Source: Paracoccaceae bacterium
GTDB taxonomy: Bacteria > Pseudomonadota > Alphaproteobacteria > Rhodobacterales > Rhodobacteraceae
Length of the DNA: 64,000 bases
Assembly (NCBI GenBank): GCA_027489375.1
Contig: JAIXZW010000012.1
Span: 248,001-312,000, forward strand
Direction: 5' to 3'
The notes under the pieces: generated by a model
What the model was told of the DNA's origin: nothing
Databases searched by the model: none
The model's input: only the letters and a program-made list of their open reading frames with translations
Position numbers and translations under genes: made by a program
Shown: positions 28,088-38,903 of the stretch, one piece after another
Layout of the letters: each line of letters starts with the position of its first letter
How positions within the stretch are numbered: the first letter of the stretch is position 1

Positions 28088-28282
28088 CTAACCTGCGTGC
28101 GCGCGGGATGCCAGCGACTGCCTAGGGTTCCGTCTTGGTATCCGGCCAGTCAGGCCCGCGTCTCCGGCCCGCGTCTCCGGCCCTCCCTCAGGCCCGCCCT
28201 CCAATCCGCCCGCCTCGGCCCAAAGCACGCGCGCCCGCGCCGCCACGCGATCCTCCCACGCCTCGAATTCCGGCTTGTCCAT
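28088..28282 (-). CDS. Small DUF2934-like protein
   Basis: 64 residues from MDKPEFEAWEDRVAARARVLWAEAG, with GGAAGGA before ATG. The segment of alternating R/A then LWxxAGxxEG resembles DUF2934. The downstream half is low-complexity and contains a near-tandem GGCCCGCGTCTCC repeat in DNA. It precedes the SDR gene on the same strand by 24 bases. Function unknown. Confidence 0.55.
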   Translation of the reverse strand: MDKPEFEAWEDRVAARARVLWAEAGGLEGGPEGGPETRAGDAGLTGRIPRRNPRQSLASRAHAG

Positions 28283-28407
28283 CGCATCCTTCCGCTTTGC
28301 GGTTTTCAACCCGCCGCATCGGGAAGCGTTCCGCAGGGAACAGCGCCGCTTTTGCGGGCAGTCCATAAACGGGGCGCGGCGCAATTCGCGCCGGACCGGA
28401 GGTTAGG

Positions 28408-29043
28408 ATGACCCTGCAACTCGTTTCGATGAACCGTGAACTCGTATCGCGCCTTGCCGGTCCCGGAGGGCTTTACAACCTCGGCAACGGGCTGGGCCTG
28501 TCCAGCGGGATCGCATTGCATGTCACGGCAGCGATGGCGGTGCAGGGCGCAGGCCTGACGCACGGTGCTTCGGCAGTGTTCGATTACCTCGCAGGAAGCC
28601 TCGGCGCCTCGGCCATCACCCTTGCAATGCTCGTCTTCTTCTGGAGCGGTGAACGCTACCACCGCGCCTGGTCCAATGGCGCCCCGCCGGACCCGCGCCA
28701 GAACCGCATCGGAGATCTTTCCTCGGGCTATGGCGCCCTGTTGCTCGGCATGGGCCTGTTCCTGATCGGCCAGCCGCTGCTTGCCGCGACATCGGGGCTG
28801 CTGCATGCCGCAGGAAAATTCGGAAGCACGCTTCCGCCGCACCTCCTCTCCCGTCTGCCCTTCGGCCCGCAAGCCTTTCGCCTGACCGTGGTGGCAAGCC
28901 GCCTGCCCGCGCTCTGTGCCGTGCTTCTGGAAATCCGGTCGGCCCTCGTCGCGCAACAGTTCCAACCCCTTGCCGCGTCCGGCCTGTTGCTCCTGTGCTA
29001 TCTGCTCTGGCTCAAAGCCGACGTGGCACTGATGCGCAGCTAG
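28408..29043 (+). CDS. Multi-span membrane protein of unknown function
   Basis: 211 residues with hydrophobic segments at about 31-47, 60-80, 111-132, 155-175 and 188-208, and short charged loops (SGERYHRAW, DPRQNRIGDLSSG). I do not recognise a family. It is followed by the GH3 glucosidase gene after about 80 bases, but that gene is cytoplasmic, so a link is not evident. Confidence 0.65.
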   Translation: MTLQLVSMNRELVSRLAGPGGLYNLGNGLGLSSGIALHVTAAMAVQGAGLTHGASAVFDYLAGSLGASAITLAMLVFFWSGERYHRAWSNGAPPDPRQNRIGDLSSGYGALLLGMGLFLIGQPLLAATSGLLHAAGKFGSTLPPHLLSRLPFGPQAFRLTVVASRLPALCAVLLEIRSALVAQQFQPLAASGLLLLCYLLWLKADVALMRS

Positions 29044-29121
29044 TCCGCAGACCAAGGCTATCCCACCGCCCTTCCGCCATCTATAACGTTTCAGTAAATG
29101 GATTCGGCAAGGACGCAGCGC

Positions 29122-31572
29122 ATGGAAGACTTGGACGCCCTCGTGGATTCGCTCACGCTCGAAGAACAGATCACCCTCCTGTCGGGCGAGGATTTCTGGT
29201 CCGTCGCCGCAATCCCCGCAAAAGGCATCGCCAAATTGCGCGTGACGGACGGACCGAACGGGGCACGCGGTTCGGGTTCCCTCATCGGCGGGGTCCGCGC
29301 CGCGGCCTTTCCGGTCGGCATCGCCCTCGGGTCGACATGGAACCCCGCCCTGCTTGCCGAAATCGGTGCGGCCCTCGCCGCCGAAGCCCGCTCCAAAGGC
29401 GCGCACATGCTCCTCGGACCCACCGTGAACCTTCACCGCTCGGTCACGAACGGGCGCAATTTCGAATGCTATTCAGAAGACCCAGAACTCGCCGCAGCCC
29501 TGACCGCCGCCTATGTCCGCGGGCTTCAGGCGCATGGCGTCGGCGCGACGGTCAAGCACTTCGCCGGAAACGAATCCGAAATCGAGCGCACCACGATCGA
29601 CTCGCGCATCGACGAACGCAGCCTGCGCGAGATGTATCTCCGCCCCTTCGAAGCGGCCGTGAAAGACGCCGGCGCTTGGGGCATCATGTCCTCTTACAAC
29701 AAGCTCAACGGGACCTATGCCGCCGAAAACCGCTGGCTCCTGACCAAGGTGCTGCGCGAGGACTGGGGCTATGACGGAATCGTCATGTCCGACTGGTTCG
29801 GCTCGCGCAGCACGGCCCCGACCGTGAACGCGGGGCTTGATCTCGAAATGCCCGGCCCGACACGCGACCGCGGCGCCAAACTCGTCGCCGCGGTCGAAGC
29901 GGGTGCCGTGGGGCGCGATGTGATCCGGCAGCGCGCACTCAATATGCTGCGCCTGATGGAACGTGTCGGAGCCTTGCGCGACACGCGCCCCTTTGCCGAA
30001 ACCGCCGACGACCGCCCCGAAACCCGCGCCCTGATCCGCCGCGCCGGAGCAGAGGGGATGGTGCTACTGAAGAACGACGGTATCCTCCCCCTCGCACCGC
30101 CCAAAGGCCCGATCGCCGTGATCGGCCCGAATGCCCGCATCGCGCAGATCATGGGCGGCGGGTCGGCACAACTCAATCCGCATTACGCGGTCAGCCCGTG
30201 GCAGGGTCTCGCCGCACGTCTGGGCGAAGATCGTCTCCGCTTCGCCGCGGGGTGCACGAACCACCGCTGGGAACCGCTTCTGCGCGGACCGATCCATGTG
30301 GATTACTTCGCCAGCACCGACCTCAGCGGCCCGATTCTGCATTCCGAAACGCTCGACGAGGCGCAGGCGTTCTGGATTCCTCCCGTTGCCGGCGGCAAGG
30401 TCAATCCCGCCGCCTTCTCGGCACGCCTCACGACCAGGTTCACCCCCGAAACCTCGGGCCGCTACCGGCTCGGCATCGCCGTGGCAGGCTATGCAAGGGT
30501 CCATGTCGACGGTCGCCTCGTCGCCAATGCCTGGGACGGATGGACCAAGGGACGCACCTTCTTTGAAGAGGGGTGCGACGAAGTCATCGGCGAAATCGAC
30601 CTCACCGCAGGCCAAAGCTATGAAATCCGCATGGATTTCGGCACGCGCCCCTCCGAGAACCTCTCCTTCTCGGCCTTCCGCCTCGGCCTTGGTCTGCCGT
30701 CGGGAGCGGCCGAAATCGCCGAAGCGGCACGCCTTGCCGCCGCATGCGAAACGGCAATCCTCTTCGTCGGCCGGTCCGCCGAATGGGATACCGAAGGGTC
30801 TGACCTCGAAGGCATCCGCCTGCCCGGCCTTCAGGACGATCTCGTTGCAGCGGTTCTCCGCGCCAATCCGCGCACCATCGTCGTTTTGCAAACCGGCGGT
30901 CCCGTCGAACTCCCGTGGATGGCCGATGCCCCCGCCATCCTGCAGGCTTGGTATCCGGGTCAGGAATGCGGCAATGCCATCGCCGATGTGTTGACGGGCG
31001 ATGTGGAACCGACGGGCCGCTTGCCACAGACCTTCCCCTTGCGCTGGGAGGACAACCCGACGCGCAGTCAGGACCCCGAGGTTTACCCCGGTCTCGACGG
31101 TCGCGTCCGTTATGAAGAGCGTTTGAACATCGGCTACCGCCATTATGACCGCAGCGGCATCGCGCCGATGTATGCCTTTGGCCACGGCCTTGGCTACACG
31201 GACTTCGACCTGTCAGACCTGACCGTCGCGCCATCGGGCGAAGGGGCACGCGCAAGCGCCGTCCTGCGGAATACCGGGGCAAGACGCGGATCGACCGTGA
31301 TCCAGCTTTACCTGCGCGATGACCTGTCGTCGGTTCCACGACCGGAACGCGAACTGAAGGCCTTCACCAAGGTCACGCTCGACCCCGGCGAAAGCGCGAC
31401 CGTCACGCTTGACCTGCCCGCCCGCGCCTTCTGCTTCTTCGATGTCGCCGCGCAATGCTGGCGGCGCGAGGCGGGGGAATTCACGGTGTGGCTCGGTTTT
31501 TCGGCGCGGGATCTGCGGGCCGAAGCCCGAATTTCCTTCCCCGAAGGAATGACCCTGCCGCTCGACGCATGA
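29122..31572 (+). CDS. GH3 beta-glucosidase with PA14 domain
   Basis: 816 residues from ATG 29122 (AAGGA upstream); ATG 29098 adds eight. The GH3 catalytic domain has VTDGPNG, KHFAGNESE and the nucleophile D224 in GIVMSDWFGSRS. A PA14 insert (about 390-530: YRLGIAVAGYARVHVDG and similar) lies in the C-terminal GH3 domain, followed by a fibronectin-III-like end (STVIQLYLRDDLSSVPRP, RELKAFTKV). This architecture is that of BglX-like beta-glucosidases acting on plant or fungal glucosides. No signal peptide, so cytoplasmic; no sugar transporter nearby. Confidence 0.93.
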   Translation: MEDLDALVDSLTLEEQITLLSGEDFWSVAAIPAKGIAKLRVTDGPNGARGSGSLIGGVRAAAFPVGIALGSTWNPALLAEIGAALAAEARSKGAHMLLGPTVNLHRSVTNGRNFECYSEDPELAAALTAAYVRGLQAHGVGATVKHFAGNESEIERTTIDSRIDERSLREMYLRPFEAAVKDAGAWGIMSSYNKLNGTYAAENRWLLTKVLREDWGYDGIVMSDWFGSRSTAPTVNAGLDLEMPGPTRDRGAKLVAAVEAGAVGRDVIRQRALNMLRLMERVGALRDTRPFAETADDRPETRALIRRAGAEGMVLLKNDGILPLAPPKGPIAVIGPNARIAQIMGGGSAQLNPHYAVSPWQGLAARLGEDRLRFAAGCTNHRWEPLLRGPIHVDYFASTDLSGPILHSETLDEAQAFWIPPVAGGKVNPAAFSARLTTRFTPETSGRYRLGIAVAGYARVHVDGRLVANAWDGWTKGRTFFEEGCDEVIGEIDLTAGQSYEIRMDFGTRPSENLSFSAFRLGLGLPSGAAEIAEAARLAAACETAILFVGRSAEWDTEGSDLEGIRLPGLQDDLVAAVLRANPRTIVVLQTGGPVELPWMADAPAILQAWYPGQECGNAIADVLTGDVEPTGRLPQTFPLRWEDNPTRSQDPEVYPGLDGRVRYEERLNIGYRHYDRSGIAPMYAFGHGLGYTDFDLSDLTVAPSGEGARASAVLRNTGARRGSTVIQLYLRDDLSSVPRPERELKAFTKVTLDPGESATVTLDLPARAFCFFDVAAQCWRREAGEFTVWLGFSARDLRAEARISFPEGMTLPLDA

Positions 31573-31622
31573 GGCCTGTCGCGGGTCAGGCAGGCTGTTC
31601 TGCCCGACCCGCAAAACGCAGG

Positions 31623-33221
<1,599 letters not shown>

Positions 33222-33230
33222 TCACACTGG

Positions 33231-33265
33231 AAAAATATCCCGGGGGTGCGGGGGCTGGCCCCCGC
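33231..33265. repeat. Intergenic repeat, copy C
   Basis: TTCACACTGGAAAAATATCC leads to CGGGGGTGCGGGGG and a perfect 7-bp stem GCGGGGG/CCCCCGC (33248-33265) with loop CTGG. It matches the right arm of copy D and, less well, the AAATATCC core. It lies between divergent guaB and the amidotransferase gene, so it is not at a 3' end. Confidence 0.7.
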
Positions 33266-33330
33266 TTTTGCACCCTTGAAGTCGCATGCCGCCCGTGCAG
33301 ATAGTGCGCTCCCGTCTGCATGGAGTGTGC

Positions 33331-34029
33331 ATGCGCGTTGCCATCGTCGAAAACACCCGCATCACCCATCACGGACAGGTGGGCGTCGCCCTGCATGAAC
33401 AGGCGGCGCGGATAGACCTTTACAAACCGTGGCTGGACGGACGCCTTCCCCAAGCGGGCGACCATGACGCGCTGATCGTCTTCGGCGGCGAACAATCCGC
33501 ACGGTCGGACGACACGCACCCCTACCTTCCCGCCCTCGCCGCCCTGATGCGCGACACCTCCGCCACGGGTCGCGCGGTGCTCGGCATCTGCCTTGGCGCG
33601 CAGCTTCTGGCCCGCGGGTTCGGGGCGGAAAACAAGCTTGGCACCGCCACGGAATTCGGCTGGCGCGCGGTGACGCTGACCGAGGAAGGCCGCGAAGACC
33701 CTGTTTTATCTCATCTTCCGGCCAGTTTCCCGATCTTCCAGTGGCATTCCGACACCTTCACCCTGCCCGCCAATGCCGCCCACCTTGCCGCCTCGCCCGT
33801 GGCGCAGACCCAGTGCTTCCGCATCGGTCGCGCCACCTACGGGATGCAGTTCCACTTCGAAGCCTCGCGCAGCGTGGTGGGCGACTGGACGCGCGAATTC
33901 CCCCAAGTCACCGACCGCATGCATCCGGGCTGGAGCACCACGGGCCACGCCGATGCTGCCGCCACACACGGGGCGACAGCCGATGCCGCAGGCCTCGCCA
34001 TCGCCCGCGCCTTCGTCGCGCTGATCTAG
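33331..34029 (+). CDS. Class I glutamine amidotransferase-like protein
   Basis: 232 residues from MRVAIVENTRITHHGQVG. Catalytic cysteine in LGICLGAQLLA, histidine and glutamate in MQFHFEAS; this is the glutaminase of GMP-synthase-like stand-alone enzymes. The ATG is preceded by GGAG. It is not fused to a synthetase domain; partner unknown. Its 3' end overlaps the convergent dehydrogenase by four bases. Confidence 0.88.
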   Translation: MRVAIVENTRITHHGQVGVALHEQAARIDLYKPWLDGRLPQAGDHDALIVFGGEQSARSDDTHPYLPALAALMRDTSATGRAVLGICLGAQLLARGFGAENKLGTATEFGWRAVTLTEEGREDPVLSHLPASFPIFQWHSDTFTLPANAAHLAASPVAQTQCFRIGRATYGMQFHFEASRSVVGDWTREFPQVTDRMHPGWSTTGHADAAATHGATADAAGLAIARAFVALI

Positions 34030-34895
34030 CCCTTCCGCAAACGGCGGATCAGGCTCGACGTATCGTTCCGCCCGCCGCCCATCTGCTGGACGTCCTTGTA
34101 AAACTGGTCCACCAGCGCCGTAACAGGCAGGCTCGCCCCGATCTCGTCGGCGGTTTCGAGGCAGATTTTCAGGTCCTTCCGCATCCAGTCCACGGCGAAG
34201 CCGAAGTCGAACTTGTCCGCCAGCATGGTCTTGTGGCGGTTGACCATCTGCCACGATCCGGCGGCCCCTTGCGAGATGACCTCGACCACCGCCTCGCCAT
34301 CCAGCCCCGCCTTTTCGCCAAAGGCCAACGCCTCGGCCAGACCCTGCACCAGACCCGCGATGCAAATCTGGTTCATCATCTTGGCAAGCTGCCCCGCCCC
34401 GCTTTCCCCCAGCAGCTTGCAGACCCGCGCATAGGCGGAGATCACGGGTTCGGCGCGGGCGTAATCCGCCTCGGACCCGCCGCACATCACCGAAAGGACG
34501 CCGTTCTCGGCCCCCGCCTGCCCGCCCGACACCGGCGCATCGACGAAACCGATGCCAAGACCTGCCGCAACAGCGGCCAATTCCCGCGTAACTTGCGCCG
34601 AAACCGTGGTGTGGTCGATGAAAAGCGCCCCCTTCGCCATGCCGGCGAATGCCCCGTCCGGCCCGTTGCAGACCACCCGCAGGTCGTCGTCATTGCCGAC
34701 GCAAGCCAGCACCACATCCGCCCCCGCCGCCGCCGCGCGCGGGGTGGCGGCCATACGTCCGCCATGTGCCGCAACCCATGCCTCGGCCCGTGCGGACGTG
34801 CGGTTGTAGACCGTCACCTCATGCCCCTTCGATGCCAGATGCCGCGCCATCGGACCGCCCATCACACCCAAGCCCAGAAACGCAATTTTCGCCAT
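34026..34895 (-). CDS. Beta-hydroxyacid dehydrogenase (3-hydroxyisobutyrate dehydrogenase-like)
   Basis: 289 residues from MAKIAFLGLGVMGGPMARHLASKGHEV. NAD-binding GLGVMGGPMA, substrate motif FVDAPVSGGQAGAENG and the catalytic lysine region LGESGAGQLAKMMNQ are typical of the HIBADH/GarR/GLYR family. Possible substrates are 3-hydroxyisobutyrate, tartronate semialdehyde or succinic semialdehyde; sequence alone does not decide. Confidence 0.93.
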   Translation of the reverse strand: MAKIAFLGLGVMGGPMARHLASKGHEVTVYNRTSARAEAWVAAHGGRMAATPRAAAAGADVVLACVGNDDDLRVVCNGPDGAFAGMAKGALFIDHTTVSAQVTRELAAVAAGLGIGFVDAPVSGGQAGAENGVLSVMCGGSEADYARAEPVISAYARVCKLLGESGAGQLAKMMNQICIAGLVQGLAEALAFGEKAGLDGEAVVEVISQGAAGSWQMVNRHKTMLADKFDFGFAVDWMRKDLKICLETADEIGASLPVTALVDQFYKDVQQMGGGRNDTSSLIRRLRKG

Positions 34896-35020
34896 GCTGC
34901 CCAATCCTTTGCCCAAGCGTTGCCCTTCGATGCTTTCTCGACTAGGAAACCATCGCACAGACGCCGTCAAGAACACCCCGCACCCGTCCCGACACCCGCC
35001 ACGACAAAGAGCTGGTCCCG

Positions 35021-37486
35021 ATGTATCTCGTCTTCCGTTGGCTCTTGCGTATCGTCTCGGCTCTCGTGGTGCTGTCGCTCTTGGCGATGCTCGTCGCCTA
35101 TTATTTCCTGTCGCGCTCGCTTCCCGACTACTCTTCCGATTACGCGACCCCCGGCATCACCGCGCCGGTCGAGGTGGTGAGGAACAACGACAACGTGCCG
35201 CATATCTTCGGCAAGACGGACGAGGATGTCTACTTCGCCCTCGGCTTCACCCACGCGCAAGACCGCCTCTGGCAGATGACCATGTTGCGCCGCACCGCGC
35301 AGGGCCGCCTGTCCGAGGTCTTCGGCACCCGCACGCTGCGCATCGACGAACTGACCCGCCGCTATGACCTTTACACCCTCGCGCAGTCATCGGTGCTTGC
35401 GCAGGACGAAGCGACCCGACGTGCGCTCGACGCCTATTCACGGGGTGTAAACGCGTGGATCGAACAGGTGAACAAGGATGCACTCGGCCGCGGCGCGCCG
35501 GAGTTCTTCTTCTTCACCAATGAAATCGCGGCATGGCAACCCGCCGATTCTATTGCGATCATCAAGCTCATGGCGCTGCAACTCTCCAGCCAGCTCGAGG
35601 CCGAGGTGCTGCGTGCCCGAATCTCGCTTCTGCTGCCTGCGCCACGCGTAAAGGATATCCTGCCGGATGATCCGGGCCAGCCGGTCATGGCCTTGCCCGA
35701 CTACGCAAGCTTGTTCCCGACCGTCGCACCGTCGATGGCTCCGCTGCGAATGGCATCGAGCGATCCGCTCTCGCCCGTGCCACAACCGGGATTGGCGGGG
35801 GCGTCGAACGCATGGGCGGCGGCGCCGAACCGTTCTGCGGCGGGCGGCTCGCTGCTGGCCAATGATCCGCACCTTGGCTTTACCGCGCCGACCCTCTGGT
35901 ACCTTGCCCGCCTGCAATTGAAGTCAGGCGGCGTAATCGGGGCGACCATTCCCGGTGTTCCGGCCATCCTCGTGGGACGGTCGGATGTGTTGGGCTGGGG
36001 ATTGACCTCGAGCTATCTCGACGATCAGGATCTCTACATCGAAGAGGTCAACCCGCAGAACGCCGAGGAGTATCGCACCCCGACGGGCTGGAAGCCATTC
36101 GTGACGCGCAAATCCATCATCGCCGTCAAGGACGCCGCCCCCGTCACCATCACCCTGCGCTGGACCGACAACGGCCCTGTCCTGCCCGGCTCGCATTACG
36201 ACCTCGCCTCGATTACGCCTGCCGGTCACGTCGTGTCTCTCGGCTGGACGGCACTGTCGGACCGCGACACAACGATGACATCCGCGATCCGGCTGATGCA
36301 GTCCAAGACGGTGGACGCGGCGATCGAAGCCGGTCGGCTTTTCGTCGCCCCGTCACAGAACCTGATGCTTGCAGACCAGAACGGCATCGCCATGCAGGTC
36401 GTGGGCGCCATGCCCAAGCGCGACATGGCCAACCAGAGCAAGGGGCGCATGCCCTCGCCCGGCTGGATCGCCACCAACCGCTGGCAGGGCATGTTCCCCT
36501 ATGAGGACAACCCGCGCGAGGTGAACCCGCGTTCGGGACTTTTGGGCAACACCAACAACAAGACGGTGGACCGCCCCTTCCCCAACCATGTCAGCTTCGA
36601 CTGGGGCGACACGCAACGCATCCAGCGCTGGCTTGCCCTGATGAAATCGCGCGAGGTGCATACCCGCGAAAGCTTCATCGAAGCGCAGCTCGACACCGTT
36701 TCCCCCACCGCCCGCGCCCTGCTGCCGCTGATCGGCGCGGACCTGTGGTTCACGGGCGAGTCTGCCCCCGAAGGCACCCCCGAACGCCTGCGCCAACGCG
36801 CGCTGCAACTTCTGGCCGCATGGAACGGCGAGATGAACGAGCATCTGCCGGAACCGCTGATCTATCAGGCATGGCTGCGGGCCTTGCAGGACCGGCTGAT
36901 CCGCGACGAACTTGGCCCCTTGGCCGACAGCTTCACCCATGTGGAACCGCTGCTGATCGAACGCATCTATCGCAACATCGACGGCGCAAGCATCTGGTGC
37001 GATGTCGTGCAATCGGCGGCCGTGGAAAGCTGCACCGACATTGCCCGACTGGCGCTGGACGATGCGCTTGTTTCTCTGACCGAAACCTATGGTCCAAACC
37101 CTGAAAGCTGGCGCTGGGGCGATGCGCATCAGGCGGCGCAGGACCACCCGATCCTTGGTCAGGTGCCCGGACTGCGCCATTTCGTGAACATCCGCCAATC
37201 GACCAGCGGCGACGACAACACCCTGATGCGCGGCGTCACCAAGGGGACCGACCCCGACCCGTTCCTCAACGTCCACGGCGCGGGCTATCGCGGTGTCTAT
37301 GATTTCGCCGACCCGGATTCATCGGTATTCATCATCTCCACGGGCCAATCCGGCCACCCGCTTTCGCGCTTTTACGACGATCTGGGCGAGCTTTGGCGGC
37401 GCGGCGAGTATATCCCCATGTCGCTTGACCCCGGCCTCGCCCGTGCGGCGGCTGTCGGGATCACGCACCTCAACCCCGTGCCATGA
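35021..37486 (+). CDS. Penicillin acylase family protein (Ntn hydrolase)
   Basis: 821 residues beginning with one membrane span (about 5-29), then a periplasmic Ntn-hydrolase precursor. Alpha-subunit residues VEVVRNNDNVPHIFG are followed by the self-processing site GASNAWA with nucleophile S262, then NDPHLGFTAPTLWY and beta-subunit features. Family members include penicillin, cephalosporin and acyl-homoserine lactone acylases. A LuxR-type solo elsewhere in the window makes AHL cleavage a possibility, not shown. The stop overlaps a GNAT gene (ATGA). Confidence 0.93.
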   Translation: MYLVFRWLLRIVSALVVLSLLAMLVAYYFLSRSLPDYSSDYATPGITAPVEVVRNNDNVPHIFGKTDEDVYFALGFTHAQDRLWQMTMLRRTAQGRLSEVFGTRTLRIDELTRRYDLYTLAQSSVLAQDEATRRALDAYSRGVNAWIEQVNKDALGRGAPEFFFFTNEIAAWQPADSIAIIKLMALQLSSQLEAEVLRARISLLLPAPRVKDILPDDPGQPVMALPDYASLFPTVAPSMAPLRMASSDPLSPVPQPGLAGASNAWAAAPNRSAAGGSLLANDPHLGFTAPTLWYLARLQLKSGGVIGATIPGVPAILVGRSDVLGWGLTSSYLDDQDLYIEEVNPQNAEEYRTPTGWKPFVTRKSIIAVKDAAPVTITLRWTDNGPVLPGSHYDLASITPAGHVVSLGWTALSDRDTTMTSAIRLMQSKTVDAAIEAGRLFVAPSQNLMLADQNGIAMQVVGAMPKRDMANQSKGRMPSPGWIATNRWQGMFPYEDNPREVNPRSGLLGNTNNKTVDRPFPNHVSFDWGDTQRIQRWLALMKSREVHTRESFIEAQLDTVSPTARALLPLIGADLWFTGESAPEGTPERLRQRALQLLAAWNGEMNEHLPEPLIYQAWLRALQDRLIRDELGPLADSFTHVEPLLIERIYRNIDGASIWCDVVQSAAVESCTDIARLALDDALVSLTETYGPNPESWRWGDAHQAAQDHPILGQVPGLRHFVNIRQSTSGDDNTLMRGVTKGTDPDPFLNVHGAGYRGVYDFADPDSSVFIISTGQSGHPLSRFYDDLGELWRRGEYIPMSLDPGLARAAAVGITHLNPVP

Positions 37487-37989
37487 TACGCACGCCGCGC
37501 CTCCTTTTGCGTCGGGCGCGGGCCGAGGATCTGGCTGACATGCATGCGCTGCTGTCCGACCCGCGCGCGATGCGCTACTGGTCACGGCCCGAGCATGACA
37601 GTATCGCGGAAAGCCACGACTGGCTGGAGCGGATGATCGCGGCGACCGATGCCGACGATTACCTGATCGAATTTCGGGGCCGCGTGATCGGCAAGGCGGG
37701 CATGTGGCGCAGGCCCGAGGTTGGCTTCATGATCCACCCCGACCATCAGGGCAAAGGACTGGCACGCGAGGCGATGGTTGCCGTGATCGACCATCTTTTC
37801 ACCGCACATGACATCCCCGACCTCGTGGCCGAGGCGGACCCGCGCAATGCCGCATCGCTGAAGCTTCTGGCCCGCCTCGGGTTTGTCGAAACCGGACGGG
37901 CCGAGCGCACGATGCAATGGCGCGAGGAATGGTGCGATTCCGTCTACCTCGCCCTTCCCCGCGCCCGCTGGATTACAGCGCGGCCTTGA
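37483..37989 (+). CDS. GNAT-family N-acetyltransferase
   Basis: 168 residues of the RimJ/RimL type: MIRTPRLLLRRARAEDLADMHALLSDPRAMRYW, then VGFMIHPDHQGKGLAREAM (acetyl-CoA loop) and ADPRNAASLKLLARLGFVETG. Starts within the penicillin acylase stop, so it is co-translated. Acceptor unknown. Its 3' end overlaps convergent qorB by 17 bases. Confidence 0.92.
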   Translation: MIRTPRLLLRRARAEDLADMHALLSDPRAMRYWSRPEHDSIAESHDWLERMIAATDADDYLIEFRGRVIGKAGMWRRPEVGFMIHPDHQGKGLAREAMVAVIDHLFTAHDIPDLVAEADPRNAASLKLLARLGFVETGRAERTMQWREEWCDSVYLALPRARWITARP

Positions 37990-38803
37990 CCGAAGCGGCC
38001 ATCGGCGTGGTCGGACGCCCGATCAGGCGCGACAGGGTCTTGGAATTCTCCTCCAACGCGCCCTTGCCCGCTTGCACGTCGCTATCTGCCAGAACCTTGG
38101 CAAAGCCTTCGGGCAGGCCGAAGGATTGCAGGATGCCTGCATAAGCCTCGGCTGGCAGATCGTTGTAACCGATGGATTTTCCGGTCAGGCGCGACACCTC
38201 GGACGCCATTTCGGCATAGGTGTAGGACTGGTCGCCGCCGAGTTCGTAGACCTTCCCCTCATGCCCCGCCCCGATCGCCGTGGCGGCAATCGCCTCGGCA
38301 TAATCCGCCCGCGCGGCCGCGCTGAACCGCCCGCTCCCCGCCGAACCGATCATCGCCCCCGCCGCAATCGCGCCGCCAAGGCTGCCGGTGTGGTTTTCAG
38401 TATACCAGCCGTTGCGCAGCATCGTCGTCGCAAGGCCGGTGGTGGCCAGATAGTCTTCGGTCGCCTTGTGATCGGCGGCGAGTTGCATGGGCGAGGTGTC
38501 GGCCCGCAGCAGGCTGGTGTAGATCACCCGCTTCACACCCGCCGCCTTGGCCGCGTCGATGGCGCGGCGGTGCTGTCCGAAGCGGTCGTTGAAATCGTTG
38601 GAGGAAATCAGGACAAAGGTTTCCACCCCTTTCAGCGCAGCGGCATCGGGCTTGCTGTAATCAAAGGCCCGCACCTCGCCCCCCAGCCCCGCCGCCTTGG
38701 CCGGATCGCGGGCAAGGGCAATGGCGCTGCCCCCCCGCGCCGTGATGGCGGCAAGGGCGAGTTTGCCCAAGTGTCCGGTTGCTCCGGTGATTGCGATGGT
38801 CAT
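37973..38803 (-). CDS. qorB: NAD(P)H:quinone oxidoreductase QorB-like (atypical SDR)
   Basis: 276 residues from MTIAITGATGHLGKLALAAITARG, an NmrA/atypical SDR with TGATGHLGKLA nucleotide site. Length, IYTSLLRADTSPMQLA and LRNGWYTENHTGSL match QorB/YtfG quinone reductases, which are usually divergent from an HxlR regulator as here. Likely a redox or electrophile response enzyme. Confidence 0.9.
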   Translation of the reverse strand: MTIAITGATGHLGKLALAAITARGGSAIALARDPAKAAGLGGEVRAFDYSKPDAAALKGVETFVLISSNDFNDRFGQHRRAIDAAKAAGVKRVIYTSLLRADTSPMQLAADHKATEDYLATTGLATTMLRNGWYTENHTGSLGGAIAAGAMIGSAGSGRFSAAARADYAEAIAATAIGAGHEGKVYELGGDQSYTYAEMASEVSRLTGKSIGYNDLPAEAYAGILQSFGLPEGFAKVLADSDVQAGKGALEENSKTLSRLIGRPTTPMAASVKAAL

Positions 38804-38847
38804 GTCTGTTCTCCGTTGGAAGGGCGATGCCACAGCAGTTACGCCTT

Positions 38848-38884
38848 TACTTACGAAAAGGAAGTACCTACATTTTTGTAAGTA
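38848..38884. promoter_or_regulatory. Probable HxlR/QorR operator between qorB and its regulator
   Basis: TACCTAC-ATTTTT-GTAAGTA (38865-38884) is an inverted repeat with one mismatch, and a further half-site TACTTAC lies at 38848-38854. This AT-rich spot is in the 100-base divergent gap, where DUF24/HxlR repressors bind. Confidence 0.65.
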
Positions 38885-38903
38885 TAAAGAAAGGTAAAAG
38901 CCG

